A stretch of 16,195 nucleotides of DNA. Source: DATCDR01 sp036510575. Lineage in GTDB: Bacteria > Actinomycetota > Acidimicrobiia > Acidimicrobiales > Bog-793. Numbering within the stretch: position 1 is the stretch's first letter; each line of letters starts with the position of its first letter. Both the position numbers and the translations under genes were made by a program. Of the stretch, positions 1 to 7,272 are shown one piece after another. The stretch covers positions 1 through 16,195 of the forward strand of contig DATCDR010000217.1 of the NCBI GenBank assembly GCA_036510575.1, given 5' to 3'. The notes below the pieces were generated by a model. It was not told where the DNA came from. It ran no database searches and was given only the letters and a program-made list of their open reading frames with translations.

Positions 1-76
1 CTTGCCAAGGGCCATGCCCCAAGTCTTGCAACCCGCCGTGCAAATCGCGAGCACCCGACACCGGGTAAATCAGCGG

Positions 77-643
77 TCACCTAGGAGCACCTCGCTCGAG
101 GTTGAGTAGGAACTCTTTTGCGGGGAGCCCGCCGCCGTAACCAACGAGCTTGCCTGAGGCTCCGATTACCCGGTGACAAGGGATGATGAGCGCAATCGGA
201 TTCCGATTGTTCGCCATGCCGACGGCGCGCGACGCCTTGGCGTTCCCGACCTTCGCGGCGACCTCGCCATAGGTCGCGGTAGTGCCGTAGGGGATCTCTG
301 CAAGTGTCGCCCAGACCGTCGTCTGGAACTCAGTTCCTTGCGGTGCTACGGCGAGATCGAAGCTGCGCCGCGTGCCTGAGAAGTATTCGCTGAGCTGTGC
401 CGCAGCGTCAACAAGGGCAGCGTCGTCGCGACCTGGATGCCCCTCCGGGTGTCGAACCCGGCTGTCTCCTGGGAGCTCGAGCTCGACGAGCACGTCGTTA
501 GCGCCGATCAATACGACGTCACCTATCGGCGTCGTCACGACGGTCGATCGAAGATCGCTCGCTGGTGGTGCGGGCACGAATCGCAGGCCGGGGCGCACCC
601 CATCACTTAAGTGGTCGTGTTGCGCTGCAATTTCGGTGGTCAT
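77..643 (-). CDS. ogt: Methylated-DNA--protein-cysteine methyltransferase (Ogt/MGMT)
   Basis: Repairs O6-alkylguanine (and O4-alkylthymine) in DNA by irreversibly transferring the alkyl group to its own cysteine; a suicide enzyme acting in the cytoplasm. The 188 residues match the family's usual size. The acceptor motif PCHRV is at 155-159 (Cys156), preceded by NRNPIALII and followed by the conserved GxxGYGGG...K..LL..E tail. The DNA-binding domain carries the TATYGEVA segment (about 122-129) and the arginine-finger context ASRAVGMA (Arg139). The ATG overlaps the stop codon of the upstream Ada-AlkA gene in an ATGA arrangement, so the two are very likely co-transcribed and translationally coupled. 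A GGGAG Shine-Dalgarno sits 5 nt before the ATG. This gene supplies the O6-alkylguanine activity that the Ada-AlkA fusion upstream lacks. Identification is secure from the active site. Confidence 0.96.
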   Translation of the reverse strand: MTTEIAAQHDHLSDGVRPGLRFVPAPPASDLRSTVVTTPIGDVVLIGANDVLVELELPGDSRVRHPEGHPGRDDAALVDAAAQLSEYFSGTRRSFDLAVAPQGTEFQTTVWATLAEIPYGTTATYGEVAAKVGNAKASRAVGMANNRNPIALIIPCHRVIGASGKLVGYGGGLPAKEFLLNLERGAPR

Positions 644-2130
644 GTCTGCTCCCGTTCGTTAGGGGGTGGAGTAGTGGCTGGAGTCGCGAGCGACGCCCAG
701 AGATGTACCAGCGCATATGCGCGCCACGGGCGCCAACCTTCGGCACGGCCGCTCACCGCGCGCGGGTCGGCGGCTAGATCGTGCGCCTCAAAGGCCCGCC
801 GGACACCGAGATCGCTGGCGAGAAACGCGTCGGGATCGCCGAGGCCGCGCATTCGAACGTACGCGGCTGTCCATCCGCCGATTCCAGGTACTGCGATCAG
901 CTCGCGCTCAGCGACATCCCGGTCCGCTCCTGGTGAGAGGTCGATCGTGCCTGCTGCGAGTGCGCTCGCAAGAGCGATGAGCGCCCGCTGCCGACTCTTC
1001 GGCATCGGCAGATCACCGCTGTCGACCTCTGCGAGAGCAGCCGAGGTGGGAAACGACCTGGTCAATGTCCCTGATGGCCGAGGGAGCCGCTCGCCATAGG
1101 CGAGGACGAGGCGCGAGGCGAGGTTGCGCGCTGCGACGACCGAGATCTGTTGTCCGAGCACTGCTCGAATGGCCAGCTCCTCGGCGTCTGGATGTCCGGG
1201 AACCCGGCGGCCAGGATTTGCTCGGACCTGTTCGGCGATAAGGGGATCTCTTTCCAGGACGGAGCTGATCGCGCCTGGATCTGCATGCAGGTCCAGCAGT
1301 TGCGAGACCCTGTTCACCGCCGCGGAGAGATCGCGAACGTCATCGAGCTCGAGGCGGACCGCCACGCGTTCGCCGACTTGGGCGGCGTCAATCGAGACGA
1401 TCGCGACCGATCGCGGGAGGCGAAGCACTCGTCGGTACCAGCCCTCGGCGAACTCCTCGACTCCGGTTACCGCTCGTGTTCCTAAGAACCGAAGAATCTC
1501 CCCGAGGCAGTAGGGCTGACGAACCGGCAAGCTCAAGTCGATCGTGCCGGACGGCGTGCGGGCCGGATTGGACACGCGACGGCGACGAAGCGACGTCGGC
1601 GATTCACCGAAGGCAACTCGCAGTGCCTCGTTGCACTGCCTGACCGACGAGTAGCCGGACGCGAACGCGATGTCGGTGACCGACATCGCCGTGTTCTCGA
1701 GTAGCGCCAGTGCAGCGGCGGAGCGATGTGCGCGCGCGAGCTCCAAGGGCGCGACGCCGAGCTCGTCTTTTAGGTGTCGTCGGAGTTGGCGTTCGGAGTA
1801 ACCGAGACGACGGGCGAGTCCGGTCACGCCCTCTCGATCGACGACCCCGTCGCTCACCATGACGACCGCGCGCGCGGCGGTGTCGGCGCGCAGGTTCCAC
1901 TGCGGAGAGCCGGGGCTCTCGTCAGGCCTGCATCGTTTACACGCCCGGTATCCGGCGCTTTGAGCGGCCGCGGTGGTCGAGAAGAAGTGGACGTTCTGGC
2001 GACGGGGGGTGCGCGCCGGACAGCTCGGGCGGCAGTAGATCCGAGTGGTTGCGACGCCGGTAAAGAACTGGCCGTCGAAGCGCGTGTCACGGCTCTGCAC
2101 CGCTCGGTAGGCAAGCTCGTCATCGACCAT
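640..2130 (-). CDS. alkA: Ada-type regulator/AlkA fusion: DNA-3-methyladenine glycosylase II with Ada zinc and AraC domains
   Basis: Bifunctional alkylation-response protein of 496 residues from the chosen start. Residues 1-75 form the Ada metal-binding, methylphosphotriester acceptor domain: Cys33, Cys37, Cys64 and Cys67 keep the spacing of the four zinc cysteines of E. coli Ada (38, 42, 69, 72). An AraC-type helix-turn-helix follows (about 85-185), ending in the recognisable ASGYSSVRQ...FGESPTSLR segment. The AlkA N-terminal fold and the helix-hairpin-helix glycosylase fill the rest, with VPGIGGWTAAYV as the hairpin and Asp440 in FLASDLG as the expected catalytic aspartate. The protein should excise 3-methyladenine and related bases and may act as a methylation-activated transcription factor. 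There is no O6-methyltransferase domain; that activity is in the overlapping ogt. The frame is open up to 2292, but the ATG at 2130 puts the Ada domain at its usual distance from the N-terminus and avoids overlap with the upstream membrane-protein gene. No good Shine-Dalgarno is visible. Confidence 0.93.
   Translation of the reverse strand: MVDDELAYRAVQSRDTRFDGQFFTGVATTRIYCRPSCPARTPRRQNVHFFSTTAAAQSAGYRACKRCRPDESPGSPQWNLRADTAARAVVMVSDGVVDREGVTGLARRLGYSERQLRRHLKDELGVAPLELARAHRSAAALALLENTAMSVTDIAFASGYSSVRQCNEALRVAFGESPTSLRRRRVSNPARTPSGTIDLSLPVRQPYCLGEILRFLGTRAVTGVEEFAEGWYRRVLRLPRSVAIVSIDAAQVGERVAVRLELDDVRDLSAAVNRVSQLLDLHADPGAISSVLERDPLIAEQVRANPGRRVPGHPDAEELAIRAVLGQQISVVAARNLASRLVLAYGERLPRPSGTLTRSFPTSAALAEVDSGDLPMPKSRQRALIALASALAAGTIDLSPGADRDVAERELIAVPGIGGWTAAYVRMRGLGDPDAFLASDLGVRRAFEAHDLAADPRAVSGRAEGWRPWRAYALVHLWASLATPATTPPPNEREQT
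649..653 (-). promoter_or_regulatory. Ribosome binding site of ogt
   Basis: On the minus strand GGGAG lies 5 nt before the ogt ATG, inside the last codons of the preceding Ada-AlkA gene. It supports this start and independent re-initiation at the 4-bp overlap. Confidence 0.7.
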
Positions 2131-2195
2131 GCAGCAACGATCGCGCTGATTCGGCGCGCGAACTAGCGGTTTTCGGACATCGCAGAAGGCATGCG

Positions 2196-4385
2196 TCAGG
2201 CAGTGTTGCCCTTTAGGCGCTCGGGCACGTCCGTCCAGATCAAACCCCCGTGACCGGCCCGCATCGGAGGTCCAATGGCCGCGTGGATCCATTGGCCGAT
2301 CTCCCAGGAGTCGCGAAGCCCCAGGTCGACGACGATGTCGTCGACGTGGTTGCGTGCAAGAAAGACGCGCATGTCGCGAATGAGCGCGGCATTCACCGTG
2401 CCGGGCGTGGTCGGTCCGTACACCGCGACCCAGATTCCCGGTGCAATCGCCGCGAGCGAGGTGCGTTTCGCTCCGTGCTCGAGGTCGAGATAGGCGGTAT
2501 GGGTTCCGATCGTCACACCCTCTGCGCTCGTCGTCGTAGGATCGAAGACGAAGCCGTGCCGCGCCGGGTTGATCGAGGCCACCTTCCCGAGCACAGAGCC
2601 GGCGAGGGCGGATGGGCGGAACTTGTGCGCGCCAAGAATCTCGATCCTGCTTGCGATGATCGTCTGCCCGGTGGCCTCGTCAGGTGGAAAGAGCGGGTCG
2701 GGTACGGGCGAGATGCTATTCACCAACGTCGCTTCGACGACCTCTGGCTGCAGCGTCTCAGGCGCGACCGAAGCGGTCCCGCGGCTGTTTCGCACGAGCG
2801 CGTAGCTGCCGATCAGCTTGAACCGCATCTGATCGAGCAGCTGCCAGAGCATCGCCTGATCGGCGAAGGACGTCGCATACGGATACGTCATGACCACAGC
2901 GTTCCTAGGGATGATGGCGAGCGCCTTTGGCCGGACGGCTGGATTCACCAGGAGCGCGAAGGTCGGGTACGGCCAGTTCGGCAAGAGCGAGATGAGCGTG
3001 ACCACTGCGAGCCCGACGCCGGCGAGCCGAGCCAACGCGGTGGATCGCGCGAGCGGTGCCTGCCTCGATTCGGCTCGCTTGGCGAGGAGATCGTCGTGGT
3101 ACCAGTCGATGCCGAGCGCTATCAGAATCGCCACGAACAACACGACGTAGAGCGACAGCCGGACGGGGAGGATGTTGTCGAGTCCTGGAAGTCGCTCGAT
3201 CTTCCGGAAGGGCAAGCTGAATGGCAGATGGACCACGCGGCCGTTGACGATCAGCAACGGTCCGAGCGAGAACGCGAACGCCGACAGTGCGAGGATGGCG
3301 AGCGGTATCGGCCAGAGCTTCCTCCAGTACCTCACGAGCACCACGCCTACCGCGAAAATAAGCGGAATGCCGAGGTAGCTGCCATTTTCTTGAGTGTTCC
3401 CGCCGACGAGCGTCGAGCCGATCTCCGACAGCCTGGCAGGGGCGACGAGCTCGTTCGAATTGGGAATGATCGGTCCGAGCAGGTCCGCGTTGTAGACGCT
3501 GTTGTAGCCCTGGGCCGGGCCGGAATAGTGCTGGGGACCATGGAAGATCAGCCATACCGGATAGCCCGTGACGACGAGGATAAAAGCTCCGGCTACGCCG
3601 AATCCGATCGCCGCGTGGGCAACTCGCGAGCGAACCTCACCGATGCAGGAAAAGAACATGACGAACACGCCGATCCCCGCTATCAAGAGCGTCGTGGCGA
3701 GGATCTCTGCGCTGATGAAGAACTGGGTCGCGCAGGCGAGTCCGAGCCAGAGGCCGGTTCGAATCGGTGACCGTCGCTGGTGGATGACGAGCTCGGCGAT
3801 CAGATACAAGATGACTGGCGGCAACGGCACGAAGCACAAGTTGAGGTGCAACAGTCCCTCCGAGGCCATGTACGGCGAGAAGCCGTAAAGCAGGCCGCCG
3901 ACGAACGCGGCAGGAGCCCACGACGTCCACTTCCTGATGACCGCGTATGCCGCATATGCGGAGAGCCAGAATGCGATCCATCGCAGCAGGTTCAAGCTGG
4001 CGATCGGGCTGACGAGCAACGTCAGCGGCGCGCTCACGATGCCGAGAATTGGAATCCCGGTGTTCTGCGCGAGGTCGACCCCGAGTGGGTAGTTGATCAG
4101 GTGAGTCGAGAAGATGTTCTGACCGTGCAGCAGCGCCCAGGGCGTCCACTCGAGGAACCAGCTCGTCTGGACGATGTCCTCACCGACGAGGCTCGGCAGT
4201 CGCGCCGGGTCACCGGGAAAGATCGGAAGATTCGCGATCGAGCCGAGCACCGCGTAGACGAGCAGGGCTCGACTGCCCGGTCGAGCGAAGCAGCGGCGAA
4301 GAATCGCGACCGGCGACTCAGCCCGCTTCGGGTGTGCTTGTTCTGTTGCGCTCGACGCTTCACGTGTGTCGCTCGTCACCGTCAT
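2196..4385 (-). CDS. Polytopic membrane protein, probable GT-C-type glycosyltransferase
   Basis: A 729-residue integral membrane protein. After a polar cytosolic N-terminus (1-35), hydrophobic segments appear near 40-57, 110-128, 133-150, 157-170, 183-200, 211-245, 257-280, 338-352, 358-380, 408-426 and about 450-470, followed by a long non-membrane C-terminal domain (about 475-729). The first extramembrane loop holds an acidic pair, Glu69-Asp70, followed by a W-x-x-x-W-x-P-W-A-L-L-H-G run and a YPLG motif. This layout is that of GT-C glycosyltransferases, which use polyprenyl-phosphate sugars outside the membrane, with the loop acid as catalytic candidate. The C-terminal domain contains an MLWQLLDQMRF segment that I associate with actinobacterial membrane proteins of this type. 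Donor and acceptor cannot be inferred. The ATG has GGGAG 9 nt upstream. The gene stands 65 bp before Ada-AlkA and 173 bp after uvrD on the same strand. The family assignment is by architecture only. Confidence 0.72.
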   Translation of the reverse strand: MTVTSDTREASSATEQAHPKRAESPVAILRRCFARPGSRALLVYAVLGSIANLPIFPGDPARLPSLVGEDIVQTSWFLEWTPWALLHGQNIFSTHLINYPLGVDLAQNTGIPILGIVSAPLTLLVSPIASLNLLRWIAFWLSAYAAYAVIRKWTSWAPAAFVGGLLYGFSPYMASEGLLHLNLCFVPLPPVILYLIAELVIHQRRSPIRTGLWLGLACATQFFISAEILATTLLIAGIGVFVMFFSCIGEVRSRVAHAAIGFGVAGAFILVVTGYPVWLIFHGPQHYSGPAQGYNSVYNADLLGPIIPNSNELVAPARLSEIGSTLVGGNTQENGSYLGIPLIFAVGVVLVRYWRKLWPIPLAILALSAFAFSLGPLLIVNGRVVHLPFSLPFRKIERLPGLDNILPVRLSLYVVLFVAILIALGIDWYHDDLLAKRAESRQAPLARSTALARLAGVGLAVVTLISLLPNWPYPTFALLVNPAVRPKALAIIPRNAVVMTYPYATSFADQAMLWQLLDQMRFKLIGSYALVRNSRGTASVAPETLQPEVVEATLVNSISPVPDPLFPPDEATGQTIIASRIEILGAHKFRPSALAGSVLGKVASINPARHGFVFDPTTTSAEGVTIGTHTAYLDLEHGAKRTSLAAIAPGIWVAVYGPTTPGTVNAALIRDMRVFLARNHVDDIVVDLGLRDSWEIGQWIHAAIGPPMRAGHGGLIWTDVPERLKGNTA

Positions 4386-4394
4386 GTCGAACCG

Positions 4395-4399
4395 CTCCC
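4395..4399 (-). promoter_or_regulatory. Ribosome binding site of the membrane-protein gene
   Basis: Minus-strand GGGAG, 9 nt before the ATG at 4385. It supports that start. The gap back to the uvrD stop (4386-4558) must hold any promoter of its own; I see a weak TAGCTT but no convincing -35/-10 pair, and a short GTCC-GATT-GGAC inverted repeat at 4508-4519. Confidence 0.6.
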
Positions 4400-4558
4400 A
4401 CCTGCGCTTGCAGATCGTTCTTGTCGGGCTGGTGGTCGTTGCTTCGCGAACAGACCTTGGTCGAGGCGGGAAAAGCTATCCGGCCGCTGCGTCCAGAGAG
4501 GCTAGACGTCCGATTGGACTCCTTGCATGCTGGCGCACACGACACTCAGCACGCACTG

Positions 4559-6403
4559 CTAGTGCGACCCAGGTATCCCTCGGCGTCCGAGCGCTGCCCT
4601 GCTCGCGGCGAGCGCGACGCGCGCCGCCTGATTATCGACGGCAGTGGTCGGTCCGAGTCTCCGCCTGACCTCTTCGATGGCATCGATGTACGGCGACGGC
4701 TCCCTCGAGATCGTGCGAGATCCGAACGTACGAGACTTCGCCCACGAGCAAAAGAGCTCATCTTCGGCCCTGGAGAGCGCGACATAGAGCAGGCGCCGCT
4801 CTTCGTCCAAGGCATCTCTCGAGATGGCTCTCGAGATCGGGACGTAGCCGTCTTCGAGGCCCGTCACGTAGACGACCGGCCACTCGAGACCCTTCGCGCG
4901 GTGGAACGTGATGACGTCGACCGCGTCCTCAGCGACCGGCGCGGTCTCTGCTCCAAGGCTTTGTCGGAGGAACATCACGAAGCCTCGACCTTGAGGCATC
5001 GGGTCGAGTGAGGTGTATTCGGCTGCGATCTCAGCTAGCGCGCTGCGGTCGGCCGTGTCCCTCGCGAGTGAGATCGCACGGGCCTCGGGGTCGTCGTCCC
5101 CGCGCCCGGTCGACGCCGCGCCCGACCGAGTCCCGCCACTCTCTTCTAGATCACGGCGCCACTGGGCGAAGCGGGCAGGCTGGGTGGAAGTGGCGATCGG
5201 ACGGAGTGCGTCTCGAATCGAGGCTCGGCCGAGAAAACCGTCGACGCCCTGACTTCGGAGCGGCACCCCGGCCTCGTCAAGTCCTGCTTTTAATATCTCG
5301 AGCTGACCATTGGTCCTCGCCAGCACTGCACACTCCGAGAAGCGACGTCCTTGTGAACGCTGTGCATGTATCCCTTTGGCGATGGCCGAAGCTTCTTCGA
5401 ATTCGTCGGTGTAGGCGATGAGGTGCGGGGTGGGTCCGTCCGGACGTGGCGTCGTCGCCGTACGCGCCGTCCCCCGCGGAAGCACTGCTTTGGCCACGGC
5501 GATGAGCTGCGGTGTCGATCGGTAGTTCTGCTCGAGCTCGAGCACCGTCGCACCAGGGAAACGCACGGTGAAGTCCGTGACACCCGATGCGTCGGCGCCG
5601 TTCCAGCCATAGATAGCCTGGCTGGCGTCCCCCACCGCGAAAAGGTCCGAGCGACCTCCCAACCAAGCGTCTAGAAGGTTCAGCTGTGCGCGCGTGGCGT
5701 CTTGTAGCTCGTCTACGAAGAAGTGACGAAAGCGCCACTGTTGCGCTGCGCGGAAGTCGTCATCGTCGCGAATCGAAGCCGCCAGATCGATGAGGAGGTC
5801 GTCGAAGTCCACTACTCGGCGCCGCAGTTTCAGCGCCTCGTAGCCGGCGAAGACTTCGGCGAAATTCTGCGGCCGGAGGCCCTCGACACTCCGGCGCGCC
5901 TCGCGAGCGCTCGTCAGGTACTCAGCAGGTGTGATGACCCGTGCCTTGGCCCACTCGATCTCCGAGGCGATGGCACTGAGCAGATCGGCTTGATCCGAGC
6001 TGCTGGCGAGCTTCAGGTCCATCTCGCTCAATACGAGATTCAAGAGTCTCGCCTTCGATTCGAGCAGCACCGGGGGCACCTTGCCGAGGTCGAGCTCGCG
6101 TCGGCGGAGCTCTCCCAACGCGATCGCGTGGAACGTGCCAGCGGTGACGCTTGCACCCACGCCGAGGCTTTGTAGACGCTGTCGAAGCTCGCCCGCTGCT
6201 TTACGCGTGAAGGTGAGCGCGATCGTGTGGGTCGAGTCGAGCAGCCCTTTTGTCGCTCGCCACGCAACTCGCCGGGTGAGCACTCGAGTCTTACCCGACC
6301 CTGCGCCCGCTACTACGAGGAGCGGGCTCGATTCGGACGTGACGGCGAGGCGCTGAAGCTCGTCGAGGTCAGCGAGAAGCGTGTCCGACGTCGGTGTTTC
6401 CAT
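4559..6403 (-). CDS. uvrD: UvrD/Rep-family superfamily 1A DNA helicase, short form without HRDC domain
   Basis: ATP-dependent 3'-5' DNA helicase of 614 residues. All core motifs are visible: Walker A GAGSGKT (33-39), motif Ia TFTRKAAGEL (64-73), Walker B DELQD (231-235, where many relatives have DEFQD), motif III QAIYGWNGAD (262-271), motif IV QNYRST (292-297), motif V ITFHRAKGLEWPVV (498-511) and motif VI ERRLLYVALSRAEDEL (535-550). The HRAKGLEW wording recalls actinobacterial UvrD2. The mycobacterial UvrD2 I know is longer, with a four-cysteine motif and a C-terminal HRDC domain; here the chain stops about 65 residues after motif VI and has neither. The 2B region is also short, with a low-complexity Gly/Ser/Asp stretch around 418-440. 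The start at 6403 has no Shine-Dalgarno but has a TACGGT element 7 nt upstream, suggesting a leaderless mRNA. Likely roles are excision repair and replication-fork maintenance. It is divergent from the hydrolase gene. Confidence 0.93.
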   Translation of the reverse strand: METPTSDTLLADLDELQRLAVTSESSPLLVVAGAGSGKTRVLTRRVAWRATKGLLDSTHTIALTFTRKAAGELRQRLQSLGVGASVTAGTFHAIALGELRRRELDLGKVPPVLLESKARLLNLVLSEMDLKLASSSDQADLLSAIASEIEWAKARVITPAEYLTSAREARRSVEGLRPQNFAEVFAGYEALKLRRRVVDFDDLLIDLAASIRDDDDFRAAQQWRFRHFFVDELQDATRAQLNLLDAWLGGRSDLFAVGDASQAIYGWNGADASGVTDFTVRFPGATVLELEQNYRSTPQLIAVAKAVLPRGTARTATTPRPDGPTPHLIAYTDEFEEASAIAKGIHAQRSQGRRFSECAVLARTNGQLEILKAGLDEAGVPLRSQGVDGFLGRASIRDALRPIATSTQPARFAQWRRDLEESGGTRSGAASTGRGDDDPEARAISLARDTADRSALAEIAAEYTSLDPMPQGRGFVMFLRQSLGAETAPVAEDAVDVITFHRAKGLEWPVVYVTGLEDGYVPISRAISRDALDEERRLLYVALSRAEDELFCSWAKSRTFGSRTISREPSPYIDAIEEVRRRLGPTTAVDNQAARVALAASRAALGRRGIPGSH

Positions 6404-6410
6404 CGATCGG

Positions 6411-6416
6411 ACCGTA
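6411..6416 (-). promoter_or_regulatory. Putative -10 element of uvrD (leaderless)
   Basis: Minus-strand TACGGT ends 7 nt before the uvrD ATG. This spacing would place the transcription start at or next to the A of ATG. No clear -35 is seen and no Shine-Dalgarno is present, which fits leaderless translation. Confidence 0.45.
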
Positions 6417-6456
6417 CACGGCGGCAGTCTTACTGGCGCGCAGGTCGGCGAGCGCG

Positions 6457-6470
6457 CGACTGGTCAGTCG
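6457..6470. promoter_or_regulatory. Perfect 6+6 inverted repeat in the divergent uvrD/hydrolase region, possible operator
   Basis: CGACTG-GT-CAGTCG is a perfect dyad with a 2-nt centre. Its right arm covers the position of a -35 element (about 17-18 bp ahead of TAGGGT at 6490) for the hydrolase operon, and it is about 55 bp upstream of the uvrD start. This placement suits a repressor or activator site. No regulator can be named. Confidence 0.35.
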
Positions 6471-6489
6471 TTATCTCGCTTGCGCGCGT

Positions 6490-6495
6490 TAGGGT
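6490..6495 (+). promoter_or_regulatory. Putative -10 element of the hydrolase-murF-maf operon
   Basis: TAGGGT lies exactly 6 nt before the GTG start at 6502, the geometry expected of a leaderless actinobacterial promoter. The AGGG inside it could alternatively act as a weak ribosome binding site, so the assignment is not unique. Confidence 0.45.
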
Positions 6496-6501
6496 CGCAG
6501 C

Positions 6502-7272
6502 GTGTTGCGGGCGTTTCTCGATGGGCGCGTCTATGGCAACCAGCGCGGGGAGGATCCGCCGCTGGTCGTCGCGCTGCATGGTTGGCAACGGAGAAATTCA
6601 GACTTTGATGCTGTTCTCTCGTCGAAGAACCCGGCAGTTGGCGATCCGTTCCACGGTGAAGTTATTGCATCACTCTCGCTTGACCTTCCCGGTTTTGGTG
6701 ACTCGCCGCCTCCTGTAGCGGCCTGGGGATCGGCCGAATACGCGCGGGAACTGCTCACGATCTTGGAGGAGCTTCCGGCTGCGGTGGTACTGCTCGGTCA
6801 CTCCTTCGGCGGTCGAGTAGCGCTCCATCTCGCCGCGATGGCGCCAGAGCGGGTACGCGGCCTCGTGCTAACCGGCGTGCCGCTCGATGCCAGCGCGCCG
6901 CAGCCTCGGCGAAGGCCCGATCCGCGATATCGCGCGATACGGCGCGCCGCGTCGTTAGGGCTCGTTCCCGAATCCTGGCTCGAACGCGCTCGCCAGCGTT
7001 ATGGATCGCGCGACTACCGCGAGGCGACAGGTGTGATGCGCCAGGTACTTGTTGCAACTGTTCAAGAGAGCTATCAGGCCCTCTATCCCCAGATTCTGAT
7101 GCCGGTGGAGCTGGTCTGGGGCGAGAACGACACTGTGGCGCCACTCTCGATCGCGAGAGCGGTGGTTGGCGACTTTCGCGATGCGCGACTCACGGTCGTT
7201 CCCGGCTCAGGCCATCTCCTACCTACCGAGTCGCCTGATTCGCTTCGACACGCTCTGGCCAAGTGGAGATGA
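6502..7272 (+). CDS. Alpha/beta hydrolase
   Basis: A 256-residue alpha/beta-hydrolase-fold enzyme with no signal peptide, so probably cytosolic. The nucleophile elbow is GHSFGG (99-104, Ser101), the acid is likely Asp210 in VWGEND, and the base is His238 in PGSGHLLP. HGW at 26-28 is the oxyanion-hole segment and DLPGFGDS (61-68) the usual strand-loop landmark. The length is typical of small esterases, C-C hydrolases and haloperoxidase-like members, and the substrate cannot be told from sequence. The GTG start at 6502 is preceded by TAGGGT at the leaderless distance; TTG at 6505 is the next possible start. The stop overlaps the ATG of the MurF-like gene by 4 bp, so the two are in one operon. 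Linkage to murF, maf and ddl suggests a cell-wall or metabolite-repair role, but this is only context. Confidence 0.85.
   Translation: MLRAFLDGRVYGNQRGEDPPLVVALHGWQRRNSDFDAVLSSKNPAVGDPFHGEVIASLSLDLPGFGDSPPPVAAWGSAEYARELLTILEELPAAVVLLGHSFGGRVALHLAAMAPERVRGLVLTGVPLDASAPQPRRRPDPRYRAIRRAASLGLVPESWLERARQRYGSRDYREATGVMRQVLVATVQESYQALYPQILMPVELVWGENDTVAPLSIARAVVGDFRDARLTVVPGSGHLLPTESPDSLRHALAKWR

Noticed and set aside
1..76. End of a neighbouring gene at the left edge
   Set aside because: One plus-strand frame stays open from base 1 to a TAG at 82-84, but about 27 codons without recognisable sequence are too few to call a gene.
2131..2292. N-terminal extension of the Ada-AlkA gene (54 extra codons)
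   Set aside because: It would overlap the end of the membrane-protein gene, has no Ada-like sequence, and the ATG at 2130 gives the normal distance to the zinc cysteines.
2250..3770. A 506-codon plus-strand open frame antisense to the membrane-protein gene
   Set aside because: The product is a highly charged Arg/Asp/Glu string without family features. It lies wholly opposite a gene with clear membrane-protein character and a ribosome binding site, and long antisense frames are common in high-GC DNA.
7263..7268. GTG start for the MurF-like gene two codons upstream
   Set aside because: The ATG at 7269 forms a 4-bp overlap with the hydrolase stop, matching the next junction in the same operon.
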